A stretch of 64,000 nt of DNA from CADEFQ01 sp035342635. Lineage in GTDB: Bacteria > Pseudomonadota > Gammaproteobacteria > Steroidobacterales > Steroidobacteraceae. The position numbers and the translations under genes were made by a program. Location: NCBI GenBank assembly GCA_035342635.1, contig DAOQXO010000001.1, positions 1 through 64,000 of the forward strand, in the 5' to 3' direction. The notes beneath the pieces were generated by a model that was given only the letters and a program-made list of their open reading frames with translations, was not told where the DNA came from and made no database searches. Position 1 is the stretch's first letter. The number at the start of each line of letters is the position of its first letter. Of this stretch, positions 18,241 to 25,994 are shown in pieces.

Positions 18241-20461
18241 GCGGCGCACTTTCCTCAAGGCCTCGCTGCTTGCCGGTGGCGGGCTCGCGCTCGAAGCGTT
18301 CACCGCCGTGCCGGCGCGGGCACTGGCGGCCGCTGGCGGGGCTGGCGCGCTGGCCACCGCCGCCGCGCATGGCGAGCTCACGGCATTCGTGTCGATTGCG
18401 CCCGACGGTATCGTGACGATCACCGCCAAGAACCCCGACATGGGCCAGGGCACCAAGACATCGCTGCCGATGATGGTCGCCGAAGAGCTCGACTGCGACT
18501 GGGCGCAGGTACGCATCGTGCAGGCGGATGCGGATACGGCACGCTATGGCTTCCAGATGGCCGGCGGCAGCATGTCGACGCCGACGAGCTGGATGCCGAT
18601 GCGCCAGACCGGAGCGGCCGCGCGCGCGATGCTGCTGCAGGCGGCGGCGCAGCAATGGTCGGTGCCCGTGGCCGGGCTCACCACCTCCAGTGGCCGCATC
18701 ACGCACGCCGCGAGCGGCCGCTCCTGCGGCTACGGCGAGGTGGCGAGCGCGGCTGCGCAGCTCGCCCCACCCGCGGCCGAGTCGGTGCCCCTCAAGCAGC
18801 CGGGTGAATTCAAGATCATCGGCCGCGCGATCGCGGGCATTGACGGCCCGCGCGTGCTGCGCGGCGAGCCGCTGTTCGGCATCGACACGCGCCTGCCGGG
18901 CATGCTCTACGCGGTGTATGAAGTCGCGCCCGCGCACGGCGGGCGGCTCGTGAAGGCGAACATCGAGGCCGCGAAACGTGCGCCCGGCGTGCGGCATGTC
19001 GTGCCGATCATCGGCGATGGCAACGCCGACAGTGGTCTCGCCGACGGCGTCGCGATCGTCGCGACTCACTGGTGGCTCGCGAACGAGGCGCGCGCGAAGC
19101 TCGATGTGCAATGGGATCTCGCGCGCGCCAAGGGCCACAGCACCGAGGCGTATCGCGCGCGGGCCTCCGAGGCGCTTGCGAAGGGCGGTGGCCACGAACT
19201 GCGGCGCGACGGCGATCCCGATGCCGCGCTTGCCAGCGCGGCGACGCGCGTGTCCGCGCGCTATGACTATCCCTTCGTCGCGCATGCCGCGCTCGAGCCG
19301 CAGAATTGCACGGCGCTCTTCAAGGACGGCAAAGTCGAGATCTGGGCACCGACCCAGTCGCCCGGACCGGGTCGCGAGCTCACGCAGAAACTCCTCGGTT
19401 TGCCCGCGCTCGAGGATGTCACCGTGCACGTCATGCGCTCCGGCGGCGGTTTCGGGCGGCGCCTGATGAACGACTACATGCTGCAGGCCGCCGCGATCGC
19501 CAAGGCCCTGCCCGGCACGCCGATCCAGCTGATCTGGTCGCGCGAGGACGATATCCGCCGCGACTACTTCCGCCCGGCAGGCTGGCACGCCCTCGAGGCC
19601 GGCCTCGACGCAGAAGGGCGATTGATCGCCTTCACCGACCATTTCGTGACTTTCGGCCAGGGCGAAAACACGGCACGCGGCGCCAATTTCACCCTCACGA
19701 TGCCGCCGGCGGATCTCATCCCGAACCTGCGTTTCACGCAGACGACGATGCCGACCGTGCTGACCACCGGCTGGCTGCGCGCGCCCGGATCGAATGCGCT
19801 GTGCTTCATGTCGCAGGGCTTCCTCGACGAAGTCGCGCACGCCGCGGGCAAGGACCTGCCAGCGCTGATGCTGGAGCTGCTCGGCGAGCCGCGCGTGATC
19901 CCGCCTTTCGGCGGGCGCGGCGTGCCGTTCGACACCGCGCGGGCGCGCGCCGTGATCGAGAAGGTGCTCGAGACTTCGCAATGGCGCACCGGCGCGACCG
20001 GTGCGCGGGGCGCCGCCGGCGCGGCGCGCGCAAAAGGCTTTGCGTTCTACTTCTGCCATCGCGGCTATTTCGCCGAGGTGGTCGATGCGAGCGTCGCGGA
20101 CCGCGCGGTGACCGTCCACAAGGTCTGGGTCGCGGGCGACGTCGGCAGCCACATCATCAATCCGTTCGGAGCGGAAAACCAGGTGCGCGGCTCGATCATC
20201 GATGGTCTTGCGCAGGCGCTGGTGGGTCAGGCGATCGACGTCGTCGACGGTGTCGTGCAGCAGAGCAATTTCCACGACTTTCCGCTGGCACGCATGCCGA
20301 TCACCCCGGCGATCGACATCGCCTGGGTGCACTCCGACCACCCGCCGACGGGCCTCGGCGAGCCGTCGCTGCCGCCGGTGATCCCCGCGCTCACGAATGC
20401 GATCTACGCGGCCACCGGCACGCGCATCCGCTCGTTGCCGGTGAAGCTGCCGGCGGCATAG
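18230..20461 (+). CDS. iorB: Isoquinoline 1-oxidoreductase-type molybdopterin subunit, Tat-exported
   Basis: This is the 743-residue molybdopterin-binding subunit of a two-subunit hydroxylase lacking a FAD subunit. The N-terminus SERRTFLKASLLAGGGLAL is a twin-arginine signal, so the folded complex is probably exported to the periplasm and IorA hitch-hikes. Cofactor-binding blocks include MRSGGGFGRRLMNDY and HPPTGLGEPSLPPV, which carries the catalytic Glu. Electron acceptors are likely c-type cytochromes. No maturation gene (XdhC/MobA type) is adjacent. Family assignment is firm; substrate is inference. Confidence 0.93.
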   Translation: MWSERRTFLKASLLAGGGLALEAFTAVPARALAAAGGAGALATAAAHGELTAFVSIAPDGIVTITAKNPDMGQGTKTSLPMMVAEELDCDWAQVRIVQADADTARYGFQMAGGSMSTPTSWMPMRQTGAAARAMLLQAAAQQWSVPVAGLTTSSGRITHAASGRSCGYGEVASAAAQLAPPAAESVPLKQPGEFKIIGRAIAGIDGPRVLRGEPLFGIDTRLPGMLYAVYEVAPAHGGRLVKANIEAAKRAPGVRHVVPIIGDGNADSGLADGVAIVATHWWLANEARAKLDVQWDLARAKGHSTEAYRARASEALAKGGGHELRRDGDPDAALASAATRVSARYDYPFVAHAALEPQNCTALFKDGKVEIWAPTQSPGPGRELTQKLLGLPALEDVTVHVMRSGGGFGRRLMNDYMLQAAAIAKALPGTPIQLIWSREDDIRRDYFRPAGWHALEAGLDAEGRLIAFTDHFVTFGQGENTARGANFTLTMPPADLIPNLRFTQTTMPTVLTTGWLRAPGSNALCFMSQGFLDEVAHAAGKDLPALMLELLGEPRVIPPFGGRGVPFDTARARAVIEKVLETSQWRTGATGARGAAGAARAKGFAFYFCHRGYFAEVVDASVADRAVTVHKVWVAGDVGSHIINPFGAENQVRGSIIDGLAQALVGQAIDVVDGVVQQSNFHDFPLARMPITPAIDIAWVHSDHPPTGLGEPSLPPVIPALTNAIYAATGTRIRSLPVKLPAA

Positions 20462-20502
20462 CGCGGCGGCTCCATCGTTCCGCCACCCACGGTCGGATCG
20501 TC

Positions 20503-21858
20503 ATGACACGCGCCGACACGATCGTCGCCACCGCCACGCCGCCGGGACGCGGCGGCGTGGCGGTAGTGCGCGTGTCGGGCCCCAAGGCTCCGGAGATCGC
20601 CGCGTCGATGACCGCCTCCGATCTGCCGGTCGCGCGGCGCGTCACGCTCGCGCGTTTTCTCGACGCGGCCGGTGAGCCGATCGATGTCGGCCTCCTGCTG
20701 TTCTTCGCTGCGCCACATTCCTACACCGGCGAGCACGTGGTCGAGTTTCACGGCCACGGCGGACCGGTGGTCTCCGAGGCGCTGGTGCGGCGCGCGATCG
20801 AGCTTGGCGCACGCCGCGCCCGGCCCGGCGAGTTCACGCAGCGCGCATTCCTCAACGACAAGATCGATCTCGCGCAGGCCGAAGCGGTCGCCGACCTGAT
20901 CGATGCGGGCTCGCGCGAGGCTGCGCGCGCCGCGATGCGCTCGCTGCAGGGCGAGTTCTCGGCGATGGTGCTCGGACTCGTCGATGCGGTGACCGAACTG
21001 CGCGCCTGGGTGGAGGCGGCCATCGATTTCCCGGAAGAGGAGATCGACTTCCTCGCCGACCGCGAGCTCGACAGCCGTCTGGGGGGCGTGCGCGAGCATT
21101 TCGCGGCGGTGGAGCGCAGCGCGCGCCAGGGGCGCCTGCTGCGCGAAGGCATGACCGTGGTGATCGCCGGTCGGCCGAACGCCGGCAAGTCGAGCCTGCT
21201 CAATCGCCTCGCCGGCTACGACGCCGCGATCGTCACCGCGATCCCCGGCACCACGCGCGATATCGTGCGCGAGCGCATCGATATCGACGGCATGCCGCTG
21301 CACGTGCTCGACACCGCGGGCCTGCGCGATGCCCCCGATGTGATCGAGGCCGAGGGCATCCGTCGCGCCACCGCCGAAATGGCGCGCGCCGATCGAGTGC
21401 TGTTCATCGTCGATGCCTCCGAGGACCCGGACGCACACGGGTTCGCCGAAGAGCGCGCCCGCCTGCCGGCCGAGGTACCGGTGACGCTCGTACTCAACAA
21501 GATCGACCTCGCGACCGGCATCCCGATGGCGAACACGGTCAGCGGCCCGCCCCGCGTCGCGGTGTCGGCGCTGACCGGCGCGGGGCTCGATGTGCTGCGT
21601 GCGCACCTGCGCGAGTGCATGGGATACCAGATCGCAGATGCCGGGACCGTGTCGGCGCGCGCGCGGCATCTCGACGCGCTCGCGCGCGCGAAGGCGCACG
21701 TCGAAGAGGCCGGGCGCCAGCTGCGCGAGCAGCGCGCGGGGGAACTGGTGGCCGAGGAGCTGCGCCAGGCGCAGGCGGCACTCGGCGAGATCACCGGAGA
21801 GGTGACGAGCGAGGACTTGCTGGGCAGAATCTTCTCCAGCTTCTGCATCGGAAAGTGA
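20503..21858 (+). CDS. mnmE: tRNA modification GTPase MnmE
   Basis: With MnmG this 451-residue GTPase makes the 5-carboxymethylaminomethyl group of wobble uridine 34. The N-terminal folate-binding domain starts DTIVATATPPGRGGVAVVRVSG, and the helical domain includes RPGEFTQRAFLNDKIDLAQA. The G domain carries AGRPNAGKSSLLN, GTTRDIV, DTAGLR and NKID. The C-terminal FCIGK contains the conserved catalytic-loop cysteine. ATG 20503 gives the family start. mnmG lies 20 kb away in the same window. Confidence 0.98.
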   Translation: MTRADTIVATATPPGRGGVAVVRVSGPKAPEIAASMTASDLPVARRVTLARFLDAAGEPIDVGLLLFFAAPHSYTGEHVVEFHGHGGPVVSEALVRRAIELGARRARPGEFTQRAFLNDKIDLAQAEAVADLIDAGSREAARAAMRSLQGEFSAMVLGLVDAVTELRAWVEAAIDFPEEEIDFLADRELDSRLGGVREHFAAVERSARQGRLLREGMTVVIAGRPNAGKSSLLNRLAGYDAAIVTAIPGTTRDIVRERIDIDGMPLHVLDTAGLRDAPDVIEAEGIRRATAEMARADRVLFIVDASEDPDAHGFAEERARLPAEVPVTLVLNKIDLATGIPMANTVSGPPRVAVSALTGAGLDVLRAHLRECMGYQIADAGTVSARARHLDALARAKAHVEEAGRQLREQRAGELVAEELRQAQAALGEITGEVTSEDLLGRIFSSFCIGK

Positions 21859-21877
21859 ACGGGAGCCAGGAGTTTCA

Positions 21878-22909
21878 ATGAAAGCCATCCGCTTCATCCG
21901 GCGCGGGCGCCCACCCGAGGTCGTCGACGTCAGGACGCCGACGCCGGCGGCCGGCCAGATCCTCGTGAAGATCGCCGGCGCCGGCGTGTGTCATTCCGAT
22001 CTCCACATCCTCGACGAGGATCTCGGCCTCGAGGGGCCGTTCATCCTCGGCCACGAGAACTCGGGCCACGTCGCTGCGCTGGGCGAGGGTGTCCAGGGCT
22101 GGAAGGAAGGCGATCCGGTCCTCGTCTACGGTCCGTGGGGATGCGGCCGTTGCCACACCTGCCAGACCTCGGCAGAGAACTACTGCGAGAACCACGCGAG
22201 CATCGGCACGATGGGCGGCGGGCTCGGTGCCGATGGCGGCATGGCGGAGTACATGCTCGTGCCTTCGCCGCGGCTGCTCGTGCCGCTCGGCAAGCTCGAT
22301 CCGGTCGACGCAGCTCCCCTCGCGGATGCCGCGCTGACGCCTTATCACGCGATCAAGGCCGCGCTACCGTTGTTGACGCCCGAGGCCACGGTACTGGTGA
22401 TCGGCATCGGAGGGCTCGGTCACATGGCGGTGCAGATACTGAAGGCGATGACGCCGGCGCGGCTGATCGCCGGCGATATCGACGACAGCAAACTCGCGCA
22501 TGCCCGCGAGCTCGGTGTCGAGCATGTCGTCAATACTCGCGACGGCGATGCCGCGGCGGAGGCGATCACGCAGCTCGCCGGACCGCGCGGCGTGACCGTC
22601 GCGCTGGACATCGTCGGCGCGCAGCCCACCGTCGATCTTGCAGTCCGCGTCGTCGGTCGCAACAGCCGCCTGAGCGTGGTGGGCCTTGCGGGCGGCGCCG
22701 TGCACTACGTGGCCAACAGTCCGCCCTACGGCTGCGAAGTCAGCATTCCGTACTGGGGTTCGCGCACCGAATTGATGGAGGTCGTCGCGCTGGCCGCCGC
22801 CGGTCGCATCCGCGCCGAAGTCGAGCGCTTCCCGCTCGAGCAGGCGGTAGAGGTGTACCAGCGCCTGCGCGAGGGCCGGATCCGCGGACGCGCGGTGCTG
22901 CAGCCCTGA
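21878..22909 (+). CDS. Zinc-dependent alcohol dehydrogenase (NAD(P)+)
   Basis: This 343-residue medium-chain dehydrogenase/reductase oxidises alcohols or reduces carbonyls. Catalytic zinc ligands are in GVCHSDLH and in the GHENSGHVAALGEG loop. Structural zinc ligands are the four cysteines of CGRCHTCQTSAENYC. The Rossmann motif is IGIGGLGHMAVQ. AGGAG precedes ATG 21878. Its TGA lies in the CTGA that starts recQ. Substrate is unknown; the nearest pattern is the AdhP/NAD(P)-dependent alcohol dehydrogenase group. Confidence 0.93.
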   Translation: MKAIRFIRRGRPPEVVDVRTPTPAAGQILVKIAGAGVCHSDLHILDEDLGLEGPFILGHENSGHVAALGEGVQGWKEGDPVLVYGPWGCGRCHTCQTSAENYCENHASIGTMGGGLGADGGMAEYMLVPSPRLLVPLGKLDPVDAAPLADAALTPYHAIKAALPLLTPEATVLVIGIGGLGHMAVQILKAMTPARLIAGDIDDSKLAHARELGVEHVVNTRDGDAAAEAITQLAGPRGVTVALDIVGAQPTVDLAVRVVGRNSRLSVVGLAGGAVHYVANSPPYGCEVSIPYWGSRTELMEVVALAAAGRIRAEVERFPLEQAVEVYQRLREGRIRGRAVLQP

Positions 22910-24771
22910 GCGAACTGCTCGCGCGCGCGACGCGCATCCTCCGGGACGTCTTCGGCTATCCGGCCTTCCGCCCCGACCAGGCGGAGATCATCACGCACGT
23001 CGCCGCCGGCGGGGACGCTCTCGTGCTGATGCCGACCGGCGGCGGCAAGTCGCTGTGCTACCAGGTGCCCGCGCTGCTGCGCGAAGGCGTGGGCGTCGTC
23101 GTCTCGCCGCTGATCGCGCTGATGCAGGACCAGGTTGCGGCCTTGAAGGAGGCGGGCGTGCGCGCCGAGTTCCTGAACTCGACGCTCGACTGGCAGCAGG
23201 CGCAGGAGATCGAGTGCCGCGCGCGCGCCGGCGAACTGGACCTGCTGTACCTCGCGCCGGAGCGCCTGCTGACGGAGCGCGGCCTCGCGCTGCTCGATCG
23301 CCTCACGATCGCGCTGTTCGCGATCGACGAGGCCCATTGCGTCTCGCAATGGGGGCATGATTTCCGCCAGGAGTACCTGCAGCTCGCGGTGCTCGCCGAT
23401 CGCTATCCGTCCGTGCCGCGCATCGCATTGACCGCGACGGCCGACGAGGCGACGCGCCGCGAGATGATCGAGCGCCTGCGCCTGCAGGGTGCGCGCTCAT
23501 TCGTGCAGAGCTTCGACCGGCCCAACATCCGCTATCGCATCGCCGGCAAGGATTCCCCGCGGCGCCAGTTGCTGCGCTTCATCCTCGATGAGCACGCCGG
23601 ACAGTGCGGCATCGTCTATTGCCTGTCACGCAAATCGGTGGAGGAGACAGCGCAGATGCTGGTCGACAACGGCGTCGACGCACTCGCCTATCACGCCGGC
23701 TTCAGCGCAGCCGAGCGGGAAGTCCGGCAGACGCGCTTCATCGAAGAGGACGGCGTCGTCATCGTCGCGACGATCGCCTTCGGCATGGGCATCGACAAAC
23801 CGGACGTGCGTTTCGTCGCACACGTCGATCTGCCGAAGAGCCTCGAGGGCTACTACCAGGAAACCGGCCGCGCGGGCCGCGACGGCGCGAGCGCTGAGGC
23901 GTGGATGGTCTATGGCCTCGCGGACGTCGTGCAGCAACGCCGCCTCATCGATCAGTCCGAGGCGGGTGAGGCGCACCGGCGGGTCGCCCATGCAAAGCTC
24001 GACGCGATGCTCGGCCTCTGCGAAACGGTGCGCTGTCGCAGGCAGTACCTGCTCGAGTACTTCGGCGAAGCGAGCCGGCCGTGCGGCAACTGCGACAACT
24101 GCCTCGAGCCGCCGGCGCAGTTCGACGGCACCGAGGCCGCGCAGAAGCTGCTCTCGTGCATCTACCGCTGCGAGCAGGCGAGCGGCTTCGCGTTCGGCGC
24201 GCAGCACATCATCGATGTCCTGCGGGGCGAGCGGACCGACAAGGTGCTCGCGCACGGGCACGAGCGGATCAGCACGTTCGGCATCGGCGCGGATCGGGAC
24301 CCGACGCAATGGCGCGCGGTGCTGCGGCAACTGCTGACGATGCGGCTGGTGACGGTCGATCACGATCACTGGAACGTGCTGCGCCTCACCGACACGAGCC
24401 GCGAGGTGCTTGCGGGTGCACGCCGGCTGACCCTGCGTCAGGACGCGCCGCGCCAGGGCGCGCGCAAGGGCGAAGGACGGCGCCGGCGCAAAGGCAGCGC
24501 GGCGCCGCCGGGCGCGCCGACGCCGCCGGCGAGCGGCCCGGCTTCGCCGCTGGAGGAAACCGTATTCCAGGCGCTGCGCGCATGGCGGCACGACGTGGCA
24601 CGCGCGCACGGCGTGCCGGCCTATACCGTGCTGCACGATGCGAGCCTGCGCGAGATTGCCCGCCGCCGCCCGGAGTCCGCCGAGTCGCTGGCGGGGATCT
24701 CGGGCATCGGCGCGATCAAGCTCGCGCGCTATGGGGAGGCGATCATCGAGGTCGTCCGAAGCCGGCAGTAG
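22906..24771 (+). CDS. recQ: ATP-dependent DNA helicase RecQ (apparent CTG start)
   Basis: This 3'-to-5' helicase of about 621 residues acts in recombination and fork repair. Motif 0 is FGYPAFRPDQAEII, Walker A MPTGGGKSLCYQ, motif II AIDEAHCVSQWGHDFR, and motif VI QETGRAGRDG. The zinc-binding module has CRRQYLLEYFGE and CGNCDNC. A winged-helix domain follows, then an Arg/Ala/Pro-rich linker and a C-terminal HRDC domain with LAGISGIGAIKLARYG. No ATG, GTG or TTG is available close to the expected N-terminus. CTG 22906 overlapping the upstream stop as CTGA gives (M)SELLARATRILRDVFGY, a normal RecQ start. Confidence 0.94.
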   Translation: MSELLARATRILRDVFGYPAFRPDQAEIITHVAAGGDALVLMPTGGGKSLCYQVPALLREGVGVVVSPLIALMQDQVAALKEAGVRAEFLNSTLDWQQAQEIECRARAGELDLLYLAPERLLTERGLALLDRLTIALFAIDEAHCVSQWGHDFRQEYLQLAVLADRYPSVPRIALTATADEATRREMIERLRLQGARSFVQSFDRPNIRYRIAGKDSPRRQLLRFILDEHAGQCGIVYCLSRKSVEETAQMLVDNGVDALAYHAGFSAAEREVRQTRFIEEDGVVIVATIAFGMGIDKPDVRFVAHVDLPKSLEGYYQETGRAGRDGASAEAWMVYGLADVVQQRRLIDQSEAGEAHRRVAHAKLDAMLGLCETVRCRRQYLLEYFGEASRPCGNCDNCLEPPAQFDGTEAAQKLLSCIYRCEQASGFAFGAQHIIDVLRGERTDKVLAHGHERISTFGIGADRDPTQWRAVLRQLLTMRLVTVDHDHWNVLRLTDTSREVLAGARRLTLRQDAPRQGARKGEGRRRRKGSAAPPGAPTPPASGPASPLEETVFQALRAWRHDVARAHGVPAYTVLHDASLREIARRRPESAESLAGISGIGAIKLARYGEAIIEVVRSRQ

Positions 24772-24805
24772 TATTGGTGACCTCTGAGGCCAGGGACAGG
24801 CTGCC

Positions 24806-25915
24806 ATGAAGAAGCGCTACAGGATCCTCGGTACGCTCGCGATCGTGCTCGTCGTGGCGCTCGCGGGCGGCGCTTTCATGTTGAGCCGCAACGCCCCCTG
24901 TCCTGCGGCACCACCATCACCTACGACTTCGGAAACGATGAAGGCGGTGGTGTCGGCCTGCTACGGGCCGCCCGCGTTCTTGCGCGTTGCGCTCGTCGAC
25001 AGGCCGACTCCCGCCGACGACCGGATTCTGGTGAAGGTGCACGCGGCCGCCGTCAATCCGCTCGACTGGCATTACATGCGGGGCGAACCGTACATCATGC
25101 GCATGGACACGGGTCTCGGCAGACCCGCCGAGTCGAGGCTGGGGGTCGATTTCGCCGGCACGGTCGAAGCCGTAGGCAGCAAGATCACGCGATTCAAGCC
25201 GGGCGATGAAGTATTCGGCGGCCGCACCGGCGCGTTCGCCGAGTACGTCGTCGTATCCGAGCGCAGCGCCGTAGCGGCGAAGCCGGCCGGCACCGGTTTC
25301 GAGCAGGTTGCCGCGCTGCCGATCGCGGCGATCACGGCACTGCAGGCGCTGCGCGACAAAGGCGAGCTCCGAGCAGGCGAAAAAGTCCTGATCAACGGCG
25401 CATCGGGCGGCGTCGGCACTTTCGCCGTACAGCTCGCCAAACACTTCGGCGCCGAAGTGACCGGCGTGTGCAGCACACGCAATGTCGATCTGGTGCGCTC
25501 GATCGGCGCCGATCACGTCATCGACTACACGCGCGAAGATTTCACGCGTGGCGAGCAACGCTACGATGTCGTCATCGACAATGTCGGCAATCACTCGCTG
25601 CTCGCCGTGCGGCGCGTCCTTGCACCCGATGGCCGCTATGTGATCGTCGGCGGTCCAAGCGAAGGCAAATGGCTCGGTGTCATGATGACTCCCCTCAAGG
25701 CATACCTGCTGGCGCCGTTCGTGAAGCAGAAAGTGAGCTTCATGCTCGCCCGGCTCAACGCCGCGGACCTCGCACTGCTCGCCGACCTGGCCGAGGCCGG
25801 CAAGCTCACGCCGGTGATCGACCGGCGCTACAGCCTGGACGAGGTGCCCGAGGCGATCGAGTACCTCGAGACGGGGCGCGCTCGCGGCAAGGTGATCATC
25901 GACATCAGAAAATGA
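24806..25915 (+). CDS. Membrane-anchored zinc-less MDR oxidoreductase (quinone oxidoreductase-like)
   Basis: This 369-residue protein has an N-terminal hydrophobic anchor (residues about 7-28) ahead of a complete NAD(P)H-dependent MDR domain. That domain begins MKAVVSACYGPPAFLRV near residue 45. It has VNPLDWHYMRG, GVDFAGTVEAVG, the nucleotide-binding INGASGGVGTFAVQLAKHFGA motif, and lacks structural zinc cysteines. It resembles the zeta-crystallin/quinone oxidoreductase group. The reaction is unknown. It sits 34 bases after recQ, and its 3' end overlaps a short minus-strand ORF. Confidence 0.88.
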   Translation: MKKRYRILGTLAIVLVVALAGGAFMLSRNAPCPAAPPSPTTSETMKAVVSACYGPPAFLRVALVDRPTPADDRILVKVHAAAVNPLDWHYMRGEPYIMRMDTGLGRPAESRLGVDFAGTVEAVGSKITRFKPGDEVFGGRTGAFAEYVVVSERSAVAAKPAGTGFEQVAALPIAAITALQALRDKGELRAGEKVLINGASGGVGTFAVQLAKHFGAEVTGVCSTRNVDLVRSIGADHVIDYTREDFTRGEQRYDVVIDNVGNHSLLAVRRVLAPDGRYVIVGGPSEGKWLGVMMTPLKAYLLAPFVKQKVSFMLARLNAADLALLADLAEAGKLTPVIDRRYSLDEVPEAIEYLETGRARGKVIIDIRK

Positions 25916-25994
25916 ACCACAGCGCCGGCTTGGGCCCGGCGTAGAGCAGGTGTATCGCGTGCAGCACGGCGAACCCCCGGAACGGCGGCTTCAC
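25905..25994 (-). pseudogene. 29-codon ORF, possible C-terminal remnant of a membrane protein
   Basis: On the minus strand GTG 25994 overlaps the stop of the M49-like peptidase gene (GTGA) and opens 29 codons that end in TGA inside the oxidoreductase gene. The peptide contains FAVLHAIHLLYAGPKPALWF, which looks like the end of a helical membrane protein rather than random coding. I do not recognise the family. It may be a tail left after deletion of a longer gene, a real micro-ORF coupled to the peptidase, or chance. Confidence 0.3.

Noticed and set aside
16435..18516. A 693-codon minus-strand frame opposite the dicarboxylate symporter and iorA
   Set aside because: Same shadow pattern; it contradicts two well-supported plus-strand genes.
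18056..20341. A 761-codon open frame on the minus strand across iorAB
   Set aside because: It is antisense to two genes with full family motifs, has low-complexity Arg/His-rich composition and no recognisable domain. Long antisense frames are expected at this GC content.
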